NCBI GenBank assembly: GCA_049698695.1
Contig: JBAVYH010000100.1
Span: 5,143-69,142, forward strand
DNA length: 64,000 bases
DNA from: Bog-375 sp049698695
Lineage (GTDB): Bacteria; Acidobacteriota; Terriglobia; Bryobacterales; Bryobacteraceae
Direction of reading: 5' to 3'
Made by a program: the position numbers and the translations under genes. Of this stretch, positions 51,030-60,020 are shown one piece after another; the stretch's first letter is position 1, and every line of letters starts with the position of its first letter. The notes beneath the pieces were generated by a model. The model had not been told where the DNA came from. It saw only the letters and a program-made list of their open reading frames with translations, and ran no database searches.

Positions 51030-54000
51030 ATGCCCGTCACCCGCAGCAGCGCCGCCAGCCGTCCGAGCGCCGGGCGTGGCGCGTTTCGCCGGCCCGCGTG
51101 GCGCATCCGCGAGCTTCTGTCGATGCTCGCTGCGGGCCTGTTGATCGCCGCCGCATTGTGGCTTGTCTGGCGTGCCAAGACCGCCGGCTTTCCCGCCACG
51201 GAACAGGCGCTGGACGCCAAGCAAATCGTTAACCTGAACGCGCTTTCCGCGCGGGAAGATTTGCTGCCGGTGCTCACGGTATATGCCGATCCGGCCGAGC
51301 GCGAATTCGTGGCCCGCAAGATCTACGACATCAGCGGCGGCCTGCCCAACGTCGGCGCCATCGCCCGCATTCGCGTGACCCGCGAGGACCTGGCCGGCCA
51401 CGGCTTGCACACACTGCGCGACCGGCTCAACGGGCGCGAGTCCATGCCTCTGTTGAGCGGCGATCAACTGCGCTTGCTGAAGCCGTCGCTGGTGGTGCGC
51501 CGGCCGGAGGAGTTTCGGCGCTCGATCGAAATCTGGATCGCGCTTTTCTTCGCCGCCTTTCTGCTGGTCAACGCGGTCTGGAGCGTGCGAGGTTTCCGCG
51601 GTGATCCATGGCTGGTGCCGGCGGTCGAGCTGCTCACCGGCGCCGGCCTGGTGTTGATGATCAGCTTGCGCGACCCGCTGCGCGATCAGTTGCTATTCGC
51701 CGATTTCGCCCAAGGCGCCGCGCTCGGCTGCGTGCTGATGGCCGCTGCCGCGCTGCTCAATTTCGAGCGCCTCACCGGCGGGTTGAGCTTCGTGCCCCTG
51801 CTGGCCAGCTTCGCACTTTCCGCGCTACTGATTGCGTTCGGCTCCGGTCCCGGCACGAGCGATGCCAAGGTCAACCTGCTCGGTTTTCAACCGGTGGAAA
51901 TCATCCGTGTGCTGCTGGTGTTTTTTCTGGCCGGGTATTTTGCGCGGAATTGGGACGTGCTGCGGCACGCGCGGGAAACCCGCGCTTCCATGGCCGGGCT
52001 CACCCGTTACCTCGATATCCCGCCGCTCGAATACACCTTGCCGGCTGGCGCGTGCGTGGCGCTTTCGCTGCTGTTTTTCTTCCTGCAGAGAGACATGGGG
52101 CCGGCGCTGGTCTTCTGCTGCCTGTTTTTGACGCTCTATGGCATCGCGCGCTCGAGCGTATTCGTGCCCGTGGTGGGCCTGGCGCTGGTGGTGCTGGGCT
52201 TCGTGGCGGGCTTCTACCTTGGGGTGCCGCACACCGTCGGCGAGCGGGTTTCGATGTGGCTGTCGCCTTGGGACAACATAGTGCACGGCGGCGACCAACT
52301 GGCGCAGTCGCTGTGGGCCTTCTCCACCGGCCAGTTTTCCGGCATGGGCATCGGTTTGGGCGATCCGCAACTGGTGCCCGCGGTGCACACCGATTTGATC
52401 CTCTCCGCGTTGGGCGAGGAATGGGGCTTTCTGGGAGTCGCGGCGGTCTTCGGCATTTACGGATTCATCGTATGGCGGGCGCTGCGCATCGCCTTGCGCG
52501 CCGCCTCGGACTACGAATTCTACCTCGCCACCGGGCTGGGCGTGGCCACCGCGCTGCAGGTGCTGCTGATCTCCGCCGGCGCGCTCGGCGTGGCCCCGCT
52601 CTCCGGCGTAGTGACGCCATTCCTGAGTTACGGGCGGACGGCGCTGCTGGCGAATTTTCTGGTGATCGGCATCCTCGAATCCGTCTCCGCGCGCCGCGGG
52701 CCGGACGATCGCACTGCGCCGTTTCGGGCGCCGGCGGCGGTGGCGGGCATCCTGATCGCCGCGGTGGGCGCGACGGTGCTGGCCAAGGCCGCCTGGGTTG
52801 AGGTGCTGCGCCCCGCGGCGGTGATGGCGGAAGGCACGCTGGTGGTGGAGGCCGATGGCGCCCGCCGCTTCGAATACAACCCCCGCTTTCAGGAGGTGAT
52901 GCGTGTGATTCCCAAGGGCGCCATTTACGACCGCAACGGCCTGCCGCTTGCCACCAGCGACTGGAGCGAACTGGAGAAGCATCGTACCGAATATGCCGCG
53001 CTCGGCATCGATATCGATCGCGCCTGTACCCGCAGCGAGAGCCGGCACTATCCGTTCGGCGGACTGATGTTCGACCTGCTGGGCGACTTGCGCACCCGCG
53101 ACCGCTGGGGCGCCAGCAACACGGCGTTCGTGGAGCGCGATTCCGCCCGCCGCCTGCGCGGATATGACGACCGGCCCACGCTGGTGGAAGTGAAGGACCC
53201 GAAGACCGGTGCGCGCGAGCGCGTGATCCGCTACGATTACCGCGAGCTGGTGCCGCTGGTGCGCCACCGCTACGATCCGGCCAGCGCCGAAATGCGGCGC
53301 GTGCTCGACCGGCCGCGCGACATCCACATGTCGATCGATGCGCGTTTGACCGTGCGCGTGGCGGCGATTCTGCGCGCCGCGCTGGAGACGGCCGGCCTGC
53401 AGAAGGGCGCGGCGGTGGTTCTCGATCCATCCTCCGGCGACCTGCTGGCCGCGGTCAGCCTGCCGCTGCCTGTCGACAATCCCCAGGCCGAATCCGGCGC
53501 TGAGCAAACCAATCCGTCCCTGGACCGCGCGCGCTTCGGCTTGTACCCGCCCGGGTCTACTTTCAAAGTGGTCACCGCCATGGCGGCTCTGCGCAAAGAC
53601 CCGCGGCTGGCCGATAAGACCTATGAATGCATCCGCCTCCCCGACGGGCGCGTGGGCAACTTTGTCAAAGGCTGGAAACGCCCCATTCGAGACGATGTCC
53701 AAGATAAGGTGCCGCACGGAACCGTAAACATGGAACGCGGGATCGTGGTTTCCTGCAACGCCTACTTCGCGCAATTGGGCACGTATGACGTGGGAGCGGA
53801 GCCGCTGCTGGAGACCGCCGGCCTGCTGGGCATTTCCGTCGCCTCTCCGGCCACCGCCGCCGAGCTCCGCAAGACGCTTCCGCAATCTTCCTACGGGCAG
53901 GGGCAGGTGGTGGCGTCGCCGTTCCAGATGGCGCGCGTGGCGGCCACCGTGGCGACCGGCGCGATGCCGCAGGGCCGCTGGATCACCGACGAGACCAACC

Positions 54001-54320
54001 CGCGCACCGCGGCGGCGCAACCGGTGTTGACTACCGATGTCGCCGCCACGCTGGGCAGGTTCATGCGGGAGGTGGTGACCTCAGGCACCGGGCGCCGGGC
54101 GGAGGGGTCCGTTCCCATCGCCGGCAAAACCGGCACCGCCGAACTGGCCAGTGCGCCTTCGCACGCCTGGTTCATCGGCTTCGCGCCTTATGGCGCCGGG
54201 CCGCGCAAAATCGCCTTCTCCATCCTGGTGGAAAATGGAGTGTACGGCGGGGCTGCCGCCGCGCCCGCCGCCGCACAAATTGCCGAAGCGGCGGCCCAAC
54301 TGGGCCTGATTCAGCCATGA
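51030..54320 (+). CDS. SEDS glycosyltransferase fused to class B penicillin-binding transpeptidase
   Basis: Residues to about 590 form a RodA/FtsW-type polytopic membrane part (FQPVEIIRVLLVFFLAGYFA, FLQRDMGPALVFCCLF, GGDQLAQSLWAFSTGQFSGM, GIGLGDP, TPFLSYGRTALLANF). After a short periplasmic linker, residues ~610-1096 form a penicillin-binding transpeptidase with the active-site Ser in PGSTFKVVTA, the SxN motif in VVSCNAYFAQ and KTG in IAGKTGTAEL. Both catalytic modules look intact, so one polypeptide should polymerise and crosslink peptidoglycan. It is next to kinase, phosphatase and FHA genes as in actinobacteria. Confidence 0.9.
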   Translation: MPVTRSSAASRPSAGRGAFRRPAWRIRELLSMLAAGLLIAAALWLVWRAKTAGFPATEQALDAKQIVNLNALSAREDLLPVLTVYADPAEREFVARKIYDISGGLPNVGAIARIRVTREDLAGHGLHTLRDRLNGRESMPLLSGDQLRLLKPSLVVRRPEEFRRSIEIWIALFFAAFLLVNAVWSVRGFRGDPWLVPAVELLTGAGLVLMISLRDPLRDQLLFADFAQGAALGCVLMAAAALLNFERLTGGLSFVPLLASFALSALLIAFGSGPGTSDAKVNLLGFQPVEIIRVLLVFFLAGYFARNWDVLRHARETRASMAGLTRYLDIPPLEYTLPAGACVALSLLFFFLQRDMGPALVFCCLFLTLYGIARSSVFVPVVGLALVVLGFVAGFYLGVPHTVGERVSMWLSPWDNIVHGGDQLAQSLWAFSTGQFSGMGIGLGDPQLVPAVHTDLILSALGEEWGFLGVAAVFGIYGFIVWRALRIALRAASDYEFYLATGLGVATALQVLLISAGALGVAPLSGVVTPFLSYGRTALLANFLVIGILESVSARRGPDDRTAPFRAPAAVAGILIAAVGATVLAKAAWVEVLRPAAVMAEGTLVVEADGARRFEYNPRFQEVMRVIPKGAIYDRNGLPLATSDWSELEKHRTEYAALGIDIDRACTRSESRHYPFGGLMFDLLGDLRTRDRWGASNTAFVERDSARRLRGYDDRPTLVEVKDPKTGARERVIRYDYRELVPLVRHRYDPASAEMRRVLDRPRDIHMSIDARLTVRVAAILRAALETAGLQKGAAVVLDPSSGDLLAAVSLPLPVDNPQAESGAEQTNPSLDRARFGLYPPGSTFKVVTAMAALRKDPRLADKTYECIRLPDGRVGNFVKGWKRPIRDDVQDKVPHGTVNMERGIVVSCNAYFAQLGTYDVGAEPLLETAGLLGISVASPATAAELRKTLPQSSYGQGQVVASPFQMARVAATVATGAMPQGRWITDETNPRTAAAQPVLTTDVAATLGRFMREVVTSGTGRRAEGSVPIAGKTGTAELASAPSHAWFIGFAPYGAGPRKIAFSILVENGVYGGAAAAPAAAQIAEAAAQLGLIQP

Positions 54321-55075
54321 AACTGTTTTCCGGGATCGAAAAGACCATCGAGCGCGGCTTCCGCAAATGGACCGAGCGCGTCTTCGGCGCGGCGCAATCC
54401 GATGAGCTGCTGCTGGTGCATCGCGCCATCCTCGAAGAAATCGAAAACAAAGTCCAGACCGGCAGCCGCGGCAAGGGCATTTTTCCGTACTCGCTGGTGA
54501 CCGTCACCTTGATCTCCGCCGATGCGGACCGGCGCGCGCTCTACCGGGCGGCGTTCGCAGACGAAGCCCGCCTGGCGAACGACATACGGCAAGCTTTGGA
54601 AGGCGCCGGCTGCCAGTTGCCGCGCGGTTTTGCGGTGGATGTCAAGACCGCCGAAAGCGGCGATCGCGCGTTTCAGATTGAGTACGGCTCCGCGACACCC
54701 GCGCTGCCCGCACCGGCCAGCCTGGTGGTAGTAAAGGGCAAGGCGGACAGCGAAACGTACGCGATTTCCAAGCCGTGCACCAACATCGGCCGGCTGGCGG
54801 AGTTGACCGACGCCGAAGCACGCGTGCTGCGTCGCAACGACATCGTCTTTTTCGAAGGTGGCGACGAGGCCAACAGCACTGTGTCGCGTAAGCACGCGCA
54901 CGTGCGGTTTGCGGCCGGCGAATACCGCATCGCGGATGACGGCAGCGAATTCGGCACCCGCGTCTTCCGCGACGGCCGCTCGATCGACGTCCCGGCCGGC
55001 AACCGCCGCGGCGAGAAGTTACGCTCCGGCGACGAGATCTACCTGGGCCGCGCCTGCCTCCGTTTTCAGCAATAG
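54317..55075 (+). CDS. FhaA-like FHA-domain protein
   Basis: The N-terminal ~130 residues resemble the FhaA/DUF3662 domain (GIEKTIERGFRKWTERVFGA, PYSLVTVTLIS). The C-terminal part is an FHA domain with the phospho-binding region TNIGRLAEL and NSTVSRKHAHVRF. In mycobacteria FhaA regulates peptidoglycan synthesis by binding phosphorylated partners. The ATG overlaps the stop of the SEDS-PBP gene, so its product is made together with the enzyme it may control. Confidence 0.82.
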   Translation: MKLFSGIEKTIERGFRKWTERVFGAAQSDELLLVHRAILEEIENKVQTGSRGKGIFPYSLVTVTLISADADRRALYRAAFADEARLANDIRQALEGAGCQLPRGFAVDVKTAESGDRAFQIEYGSATPALPAPASLVVVKGKADSETYAISKPCTNIGRLAELTDAEARVLRRNDIVFFEGGDEANSTVSRKHAHVRFAAGEYRIADDGSEFGTRVFRDGRSIDVPAGNRRGEKLRSGDEIYLGRACLRFQQ

Positions 55076-55234
55076 AGGCACGCGCCGCCAGCGTCGGCAG
55101 ATTCGGCGGTCTCCTTGGGGGACCTGGCAAGTGACGAAATCTTGCCGCCCGGCAGTAAAATGCCGCCGATGCACGCCGACCCGCACTGGCGCCAATAGAC
55201 TTGCCCTTGGCAGCCTGCGTGCCTGGAACCTGGT

Positions 55235-55567
55235 GTGACGCTAGGTCCGATGGCCGGTGAGTTGGAGCGCTACATGGACCTGTTGAGCGCACGGCAGAAG
55301 CTGGTGGCTTCCAACATCGCCAACGCGGATACGCCCGGTTACCAGACCCAGGACATCGATTTTCAGAGCGAGTTCGAAAGCGCGATGAGCGCGCCGCAAG
55401 CGGTTGCCGTAGCTGGCCTGCCCAATAAGAATGACGGCAACAACGTCAGCCTCGACCGCGAGTCGCGGTTGCTGGCTGAGAACGCGCTGCGCTTTCAGGC
55501 AGCGTCCAGCCTGCTGCACTCGCAGATTCAGATCCTGCGCGAGGCGATTAAAGAAGGACAAAGCTGA
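55235..55567 (+). CDS. flgB: flagellar basal-body rod protein FlgB
   Basis: FlgB forms the proximal rod with FlgC, FlgF and FlgG. The hallmark is RQKLVASNIANADTPGYQTQ near residues 20-40. At 110 residues it is slightly shorter than usual (~130). The start may be the GTG at 55235 or the ATG at 55250. First gene of the flagellar set; the 159 bp upstream show no convincing sigma-28 or sigma-54 site. It overlaps flgC by one base. Confidence 0.9.
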   Translation: MTLGPMAGELERYMDLLSARQKLVASNIANADTPGYQTQDIDFQSEFESAMSAPQAVAVAGLPNKNDGNNVSLDRESRLLAENALRFQAASSLLHSQIQILREAIKEGQS

Positions 55568-56001
55568 TGAGCCTGTTTTCCGCGCTTTCGGTGGGCGCAT
55601 CCGGCATGGCGGCGCAGCGGTCGCGCGCCGAATTGCTGGTGGAGAACCTGGCCAACGCCGAAACTACGCGCACTCCCGAGGGTGGGCCGTACCGGCGCAA
55701 GGACGCGGTGTTCGAAAGCACTCCCGTCGAGTCTCCATTTTCATCGGTATTCGGCGAGGAAATGAATGCTCCCAACGGCGTGACTGTGGCCTCGGTGGTA
55801 ACCGATACGCGCGAGCCGGAGCGGCGCTACATGCCGGGGCACCCCGATGCCGACGCCAACGGGTATGTGGCTTTTCCGCGAGTAAATCCGGCCGAAGATA
55901 TGGTGGATCTGCTGGACGCGTCGCGCGGCTACGAAGCCAACGTAGCGGCGATCGGCGCGGTCAAGGACATGATCCAGCGTTCCATTGACCTGTTGAAGTG
56001 A
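55567..56001 (+). CDS. flgC: flagellar basal-body rod protein FlgC
   Basis: The rod-protein N-terminus LSVGASGMAAQRSRAELLVE and NLANAETTRTPEGGPYRRKD, and the C-terminal helix DLLDASRGYEANVAAIGAVK, are typical of FlgC. It assembles in the proximal rod. Its length of 144 residues is normal. It overlaps flgB by one base; fliE follows after 9 bp. Confidence 0.93.
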   Translation: MSLFSALSVGASGMAAQRSRAELLVENLANAETTRTPEGGPYRRKDAVFESTPVESPFSSVFGEEMNAPNGVTVASVVTDTREPERRYMPGHPDADANGYVAFPRVNPAEDMVDLLDASRGYEANVAAIGAVKDMIQRSIDLLK

Positions 56002-56010
56002 GGCTGAACC

Positions 56011-56304
56011 ATGGCGTCTCCCGTTCTTCCCATTTCGGCTCCGACCATGGTCGAGCCGCTGCAGGTGGGCGGCGGAACAGGCGGCGGCGATTTCGGCCAG
56101 GTATTTTCGAGCGCCATTCACTCGGTCGAGGGCGCCGGGCAGGAGGCGCAGGCATCGGTGGAGCGCTTCCTCACCGGCGAGGGTGAGGATCTCCACAACA
56201 CGGTGCTGGCCACCACCAGGGCCGAGATGGCCTTCGACATGTTCCTCCAGACGCGCAACAAGGTAGTGAGCGCCTATCAGGAAATCATGCGCATGCAGCT
56301 CTAG
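56011..56304 (+). CDS. fliE: flagellar hook-basal body protein FliE
   Basis: FliE links the MS ring (FliF) to the rod. The C-terminal two thirds match: DLHNTVLATTRAEMAFDMFL and QTRNKVVSAYQEIMRMQL. Its length of 97 residues is normal. It lies between flgC and fliF, the usual order. Confidence 0.93.
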   Translation: MASPVLPISAPTMVEPLQVGGGTGGGDFGQVFSSAIHSVEGAGQEAQASVERFLTGEGEDLHNTVLATTRAEMAFDMFLQTRNKVVSAYQEIMRMQL

Positions 56305-56619
56305 TCGCGCATGCAGGCAATGGGGCTCGAATGCTCGGCGCCAGCCGGCAGGTGTTAACTTGAGCGACGGGAACTGGTTTGCGGGGCAGGCGCGCGTCGG
56401 AACCGGCCCATGGAGCGGCCCTCTGGACTATCCCCTGGACTTCGGGTTCCCTCTGGGGACGACGCTTTGGTCCCGCCCGCCGACGGCTTTCTGCAGCGCG
56501 ACCTGCTGTTTCTTGATGGCGCTGGCTTCTTTCCGCTATTTGGTACTGATTTGGTCTCAGGTTTTGGACCCCTACCACCGATCTGAGAAGCAGACCGGCA
56601 GTGCGCCGGAGCGACCGGC
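56305..56619. other. 315-bp gap between fliE and fliF
   Basis: The genes on either side are normally adjacent, so this gap is unexpected. I find no convincing gene, hairpin or promoter in it. The frame on the minus strand over 56355-56975 runs antisense into fliF and is a shadow. Confidence 0.4.
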
Positions 56620-58319
56620 ATGAACAAGATTTTTGCCAACCTCACCTTGCGCCAGCGCGTCACCATCGGCTTGATGCTGGTGGCGGTCGCAGCCGGTCTG
56701 TACGCCCTGGTGCATTGGCAGAAGGAGGCGGATTTCAAGCCGCTGTTCACCGACCTGGCGCCGGAGGACGCCGGCGCGATCGTGCAGAAGCTGAAGGAAA
56801 GCGGAGTGGAGTACCGCTTGCCGGAGTCGGGCGGAACGGTGCTGGTGCCCTCGGCCCGCCTGGCGGAATTGCGTTTAACCATGGCAACCCAGGGCCTGCC
56901 GAGATCGGGCCGCATCGGGTTCGAGCTGTTCGACAAGGCTAACCTGGGGGCCACCGAATTCACCGAACATGTCAACTACGGCCGTGCGCTCGAAGGGGAG
57001 CTGGAACGGTCGATTATTTGCCTGGCGGAAGTGGAACAAGCCCGGGTCCACATTACATTCCCGAAAGAATCTGTTTTTCTGGATTCGCAGGAGCCGGCCA
57101 AGGCCAGCGTGCTGGTGAAGATCCGGCCCGGCGCTCACTGGCGGCGGAGAACGTCCAGGCCATCGACCATCTGGTGGCAAGCGCGGTGGAAGGGCTTGCG
57201 CCTGACGCGGTGTCGGTTTTGGACATGAACGGCAACCTGCTGGGGCGGCCTGCGGCGGCGGGCGGGCTGGAGGGTCCCGAATCCTCCGAAGCGGCGCTCG
57301 AATACCGGCACAAGGTGGAGGGGGACCTGCTGGCCAAAATCAGTTCCACGCTCGAGCCTCTGCTGGGAGCCGGGAAGTACCGGGCGGGGGTTTCGGTGGA
57401 GTGCGATTTCGCCGCCGGCGAACAGAGCGAGGAGACTTACGACCCGGCACACTCGGTGATGCTGAGCTCGCAACGCAGCGAAGACAGCGCCGGCTCTGCT
57501 TTCGCGGCCGGCGTGCCGGGAACACCTTCGAGTCTGCCCAGGCCCACCTCACGCCCGGCCAACGGTGCGGGACGCAACACGCGCGTGACGGAAAACATCA
57601 CCTACCAGGCGAGCCGGACGGTGAAGAAGACCCGCCTTCCGGCGGGAACGGTGCGCCGCATGTCGCTGGCGGTTCTGGTGGACAACGACCTCAGTTGGCA
57701 AAAGAACAAGAGCGGCTACCAGCGCGTGCTGGTGCCTCCGAGCGCGGACAAGCTGAAGGTGGTCCGCGACCTGGTGACGGGCGTCACCGGCTTCAACGCC
57801 GATCGCGGCGACCAGATTACCATCGAGTCGCTTCCCTTCGAGACCACGCTGACCTTGGAGCCTCCACAGCCGGAGGCCCCGGCGGCTCCGGCCAGACCAA
57901 CTGGGCCCTTCGGCCTGCCCGTCGACCGCAAGACCTTGCCGATCGCGGTGGGAGCGGCATTGGGCCTGGGGGTCCTGGGCTTTGTGGCTGCGCTTCTGCT
58001 GCGGGGAAAGAGCCGTGCACCGCGCGGGAAAGTGGCCCTGCAGCAAGCGTTGCCGGCCGCGCCGGAGGACGGCGAGCCGGCCACGCCGGCCCTCACGGCA
58101 ACCGGCTCCAGCGTGGAGCAACAGATTGAGTCCAAGCTGGCGGAGCGCGATGCCTTGCAGCAGAAGATGGAGGCACAGGCGCTGAATGCTCTGACCGTGA
58201 CACCGGTCATCACCAAGACCGCCGAAGTGCTGGCCAAGCACCTCCGGGAAAAAATCAAGCACGAGCCGGAAACGCCGGCGCAGGTCCTGCGGACGTGGAT
58301 TCGTGAGGAGGAGACGTGA
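56620..58319 (+). pseudogene. fliF: flagellar MS-ring protein FliF, split by a one-base frameshift
   Basis: FliF forms the MS ring. The N-terminal part (TM helix VTIGLMLVAVAAGLYALVHW, then FKPLFTDLAPEDAGAIVQKL and the ring motif) runs in one frame to PAKASVLVKIRPGA. At about 57130-57137 the sense shifts by one base to another frame (SLAAENVQAIDHLVASAVEG) and continues to the second TM helix (AVGAALGLGVLGFVAALLLR) and the FliG-binding tail. One missing base explains it. Both halves are otherwise intact, and all neighbours are intact, so an assembly error or a very recent mutation is likely. No slippery run is visible. Confidence 0.9.
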
Positions 58320-58342
58320 CACCGGGGGCTTGTGGATAAGCG

Positions 58343-59377
58343 ATGATTGTCAACGCCGGCAGACCCGAGACCGAAACCCTGGCGTCCCTGCGCAAAGCGG
58401 CGATGCTGCTGATTGTGCTGGGCGAACAGTCGTCGGCGGAGCTGCTGCAACAGCTATCCGAGGATGATGTCCAGAAGGTCAGCCGTGAGGTGGCCCGAAT
58501 CACCTCCATCTCCGCCGAACAGGCCGAAAGCATCCTCAATGAGTTCCACCATATGGCGGTGGCGGGCGATTACGTGGCCCGCGGAGGCATCGACTACGCG
58601 CGCAAACTGTTGATGCGGGCGTTCAGCCCGGACACCGCCAAGCGGATGCTCGACCGCCTGACCAAAGCGTTGGGCGCGGATGCCGCTTCTTTCGATGCGT
58701 TGCAAAAAGCCGATCCGCAGCAGCTCGCGAAATTCATCCACAACGAGCACCCGCAGACTATCGCGCTGGTGCTGTCGCACCTCAACGCTTCCCAGGCCGC
58801 GGCGTTGCTGACCTCGCTGCCCGCCGGGTTGCGGTCCGACGTGGCCCAGCGCATGGCGAGCCTGGACCAGATCTCACCGGAGATCATCCTCAAAATCGCC
58901 AACGTCATCGGCCAGAAGCTGCAGGCCCTCGGAGAATTCAGCCGTGAGTCTTACGGCGGGGTGCGCGCCGTGGCCGAGGTGCTGAACCGGCTGGATTCGA
59001 CTTCGAGCCGGGAGATCCTGGATCACATCGAGCAGGCGGATACCAACCTGGCGCAGACCATCCGCCACCTGATGTTCGTGTTCGAGGACCTGTTGTTGAT
59101 CGATCCCATGGGGCTCAAGGAGGTGCTCGCCAAGGTGGACCGCAAACTGCTGACGGTGGCGCTCAAAGGGACCAGCGAACAACTGCGGGCGCAGATCCTG
59201 GGATGCATGTCGCAACGCGGCGCCGAGATGTTGAAGGAGGACATGGAAGCGCTGGGGCCGGTCAAGATCAAAGAGGTGGAGACGGCCCAGCAGTCGATCA
59301 TCGCCGTGGTGCGACAACTCGAATCGGAGGGTGTGATCAGTCTCAAGGGTACCATCGGGGAGCAGTATGTCGTCTAA
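58343..59377 (+). CDS. fliG: flagellar motor switch protein FliG
   Basis: FliG couples the stator to rotor rotation and binds FliF. Clear segments are LRKAAMLLIVLGEQSSAELL, EFHHMAVAGDYVARGGIDYA, the middle HPQTIALVLSHLNASQAAAL with EHPQ, and the C-terminal charged helix IDPMGLKEVLAKVDRKLLTV. Length 344 is normal. It overlaps fliH by 11 bases. Confidence 0.95.
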   Translation: MIVNAGRPETETLASLRKAAMLLIVLGEQSSAELLQQLSEDDVQKVSREVARITSISAEQAESILNEFHHMAVAGDYVARGGIDYARKLLMRAFSPDTAKRMLDRLTKALGADAASFDALQKADPQQLAKFIHNEHPQTIALVLSHLNASQAAALLTSLPAGLRSDVAQRMASLDQISPEIILKIANVIGQKLQALGEFSRESYGGVRAVAEVLNRLDSTSSREILDHIEQADTNLAQTIRHLMFVFEDLLLIDPMGLKEVLAKVDRKLLTVALKGTSEQLRAQILGCMSQRGAEMLKEDMEALGPVKIKEVETAQQSIIAVVRQLESEGVISLKGTIGEQYVV

Positions 59378-60020
59378 ATTGCTGCCGCCGGACGATGCCG
59401 CCGGCGCGGTTCGCTTCGCCTGGAAGGAAGTGCCCTTGTCGGAGACCGGGGCGGGACGGAAGCCCGGGGGAAGAGGGCCGGATCCGGCCGAGGCCACGGC
59501 GCGCCAGGAGCGCCAGGCTGAGCAGCGGGAGCGGGAGGCGCACGCCGCCGGGTTCCGAGAGGGTGAGGCGGCCGGGAAAAGAAGCGCCGCCGCAGAACTG
59601 GAGCCGGCGCTCGAACGCCTGGCGCGCTCCATCCAGGAAATGGCGGGTTTGCGGAGCGCGATGCGGCGCGAGGCCGAAGCGGACATGCTGCGGCTGGCGC
59701 TCGAGATTGCGCGCCGTGTCTTGCGGCGCGAGATGGCGGTGGATCCGGATGCCATTCGGGGGCTGGTGCTGGCGGCGCTTGAAAAGCTGCAAGGGCAGGA
59801 GGTTTCCCGCGTGAAGGTGCATCCGTCTCATGCCGCGCTATTGAGCGATTTGCTGCGCAAGAGTGGGGTAGGCCGGTCGGTGGAAGTGATCGCGGATGCG
59901 TCACGGGAGCCCGGCGCCGTGATCTTCGAGAGCGAGCGCGGCAATCTGGACGCATCGGTGGATGCTCAGCTTCGCGAAATTGAGCGCGGGCTGGCGGATT
60001 GCCTGCGGAGGCGCGCCTGA
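59367..60020 (+). CDS. fliH: flagellar assembly protein FliH
   Basis: FliH regulates the FliI ATPase of the flagellar export machine. This 217-residue protein has a Glu/Arg/Ala-rich coiled N-terminal half (EATARQERQAEQREREAHAA) with a GxxxG-like GFREGEAAGKRSAA segment, and a C-terminal FliH/YscL domain (LALEIARRVLRREMAVDPDA). It overlaps fliG, and its stop overlaps the fliI ATG (TGATG). Confidence 0.88.
   Translation: MSSKLLPPDDAAGAVRFAWKEVPLSETGAGRKPGGRGPDPAEATARQERQAEQREREAHAAGFREGEAAGKRSAAAELEPALERLARSIQEMAGLRSAMRREAEADMLRLALEIARRVLRREMAVDPDAIRGLVLAALEKLQGQEVSRVKVHPSHAALLSDLLRKSGVGRSVEVIADASREPGAVIFESERGNLDASVDAQLREIERGLADCLRRRA

Noticed and set aside
55076..55234. Sigma-28 or sigma-54 promoter before flgB
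   Set aside because: TAAA and GCCGAT occur but only five bases apart, and the TGGCA/TTGC pair is too widely spaced for sigma-54.
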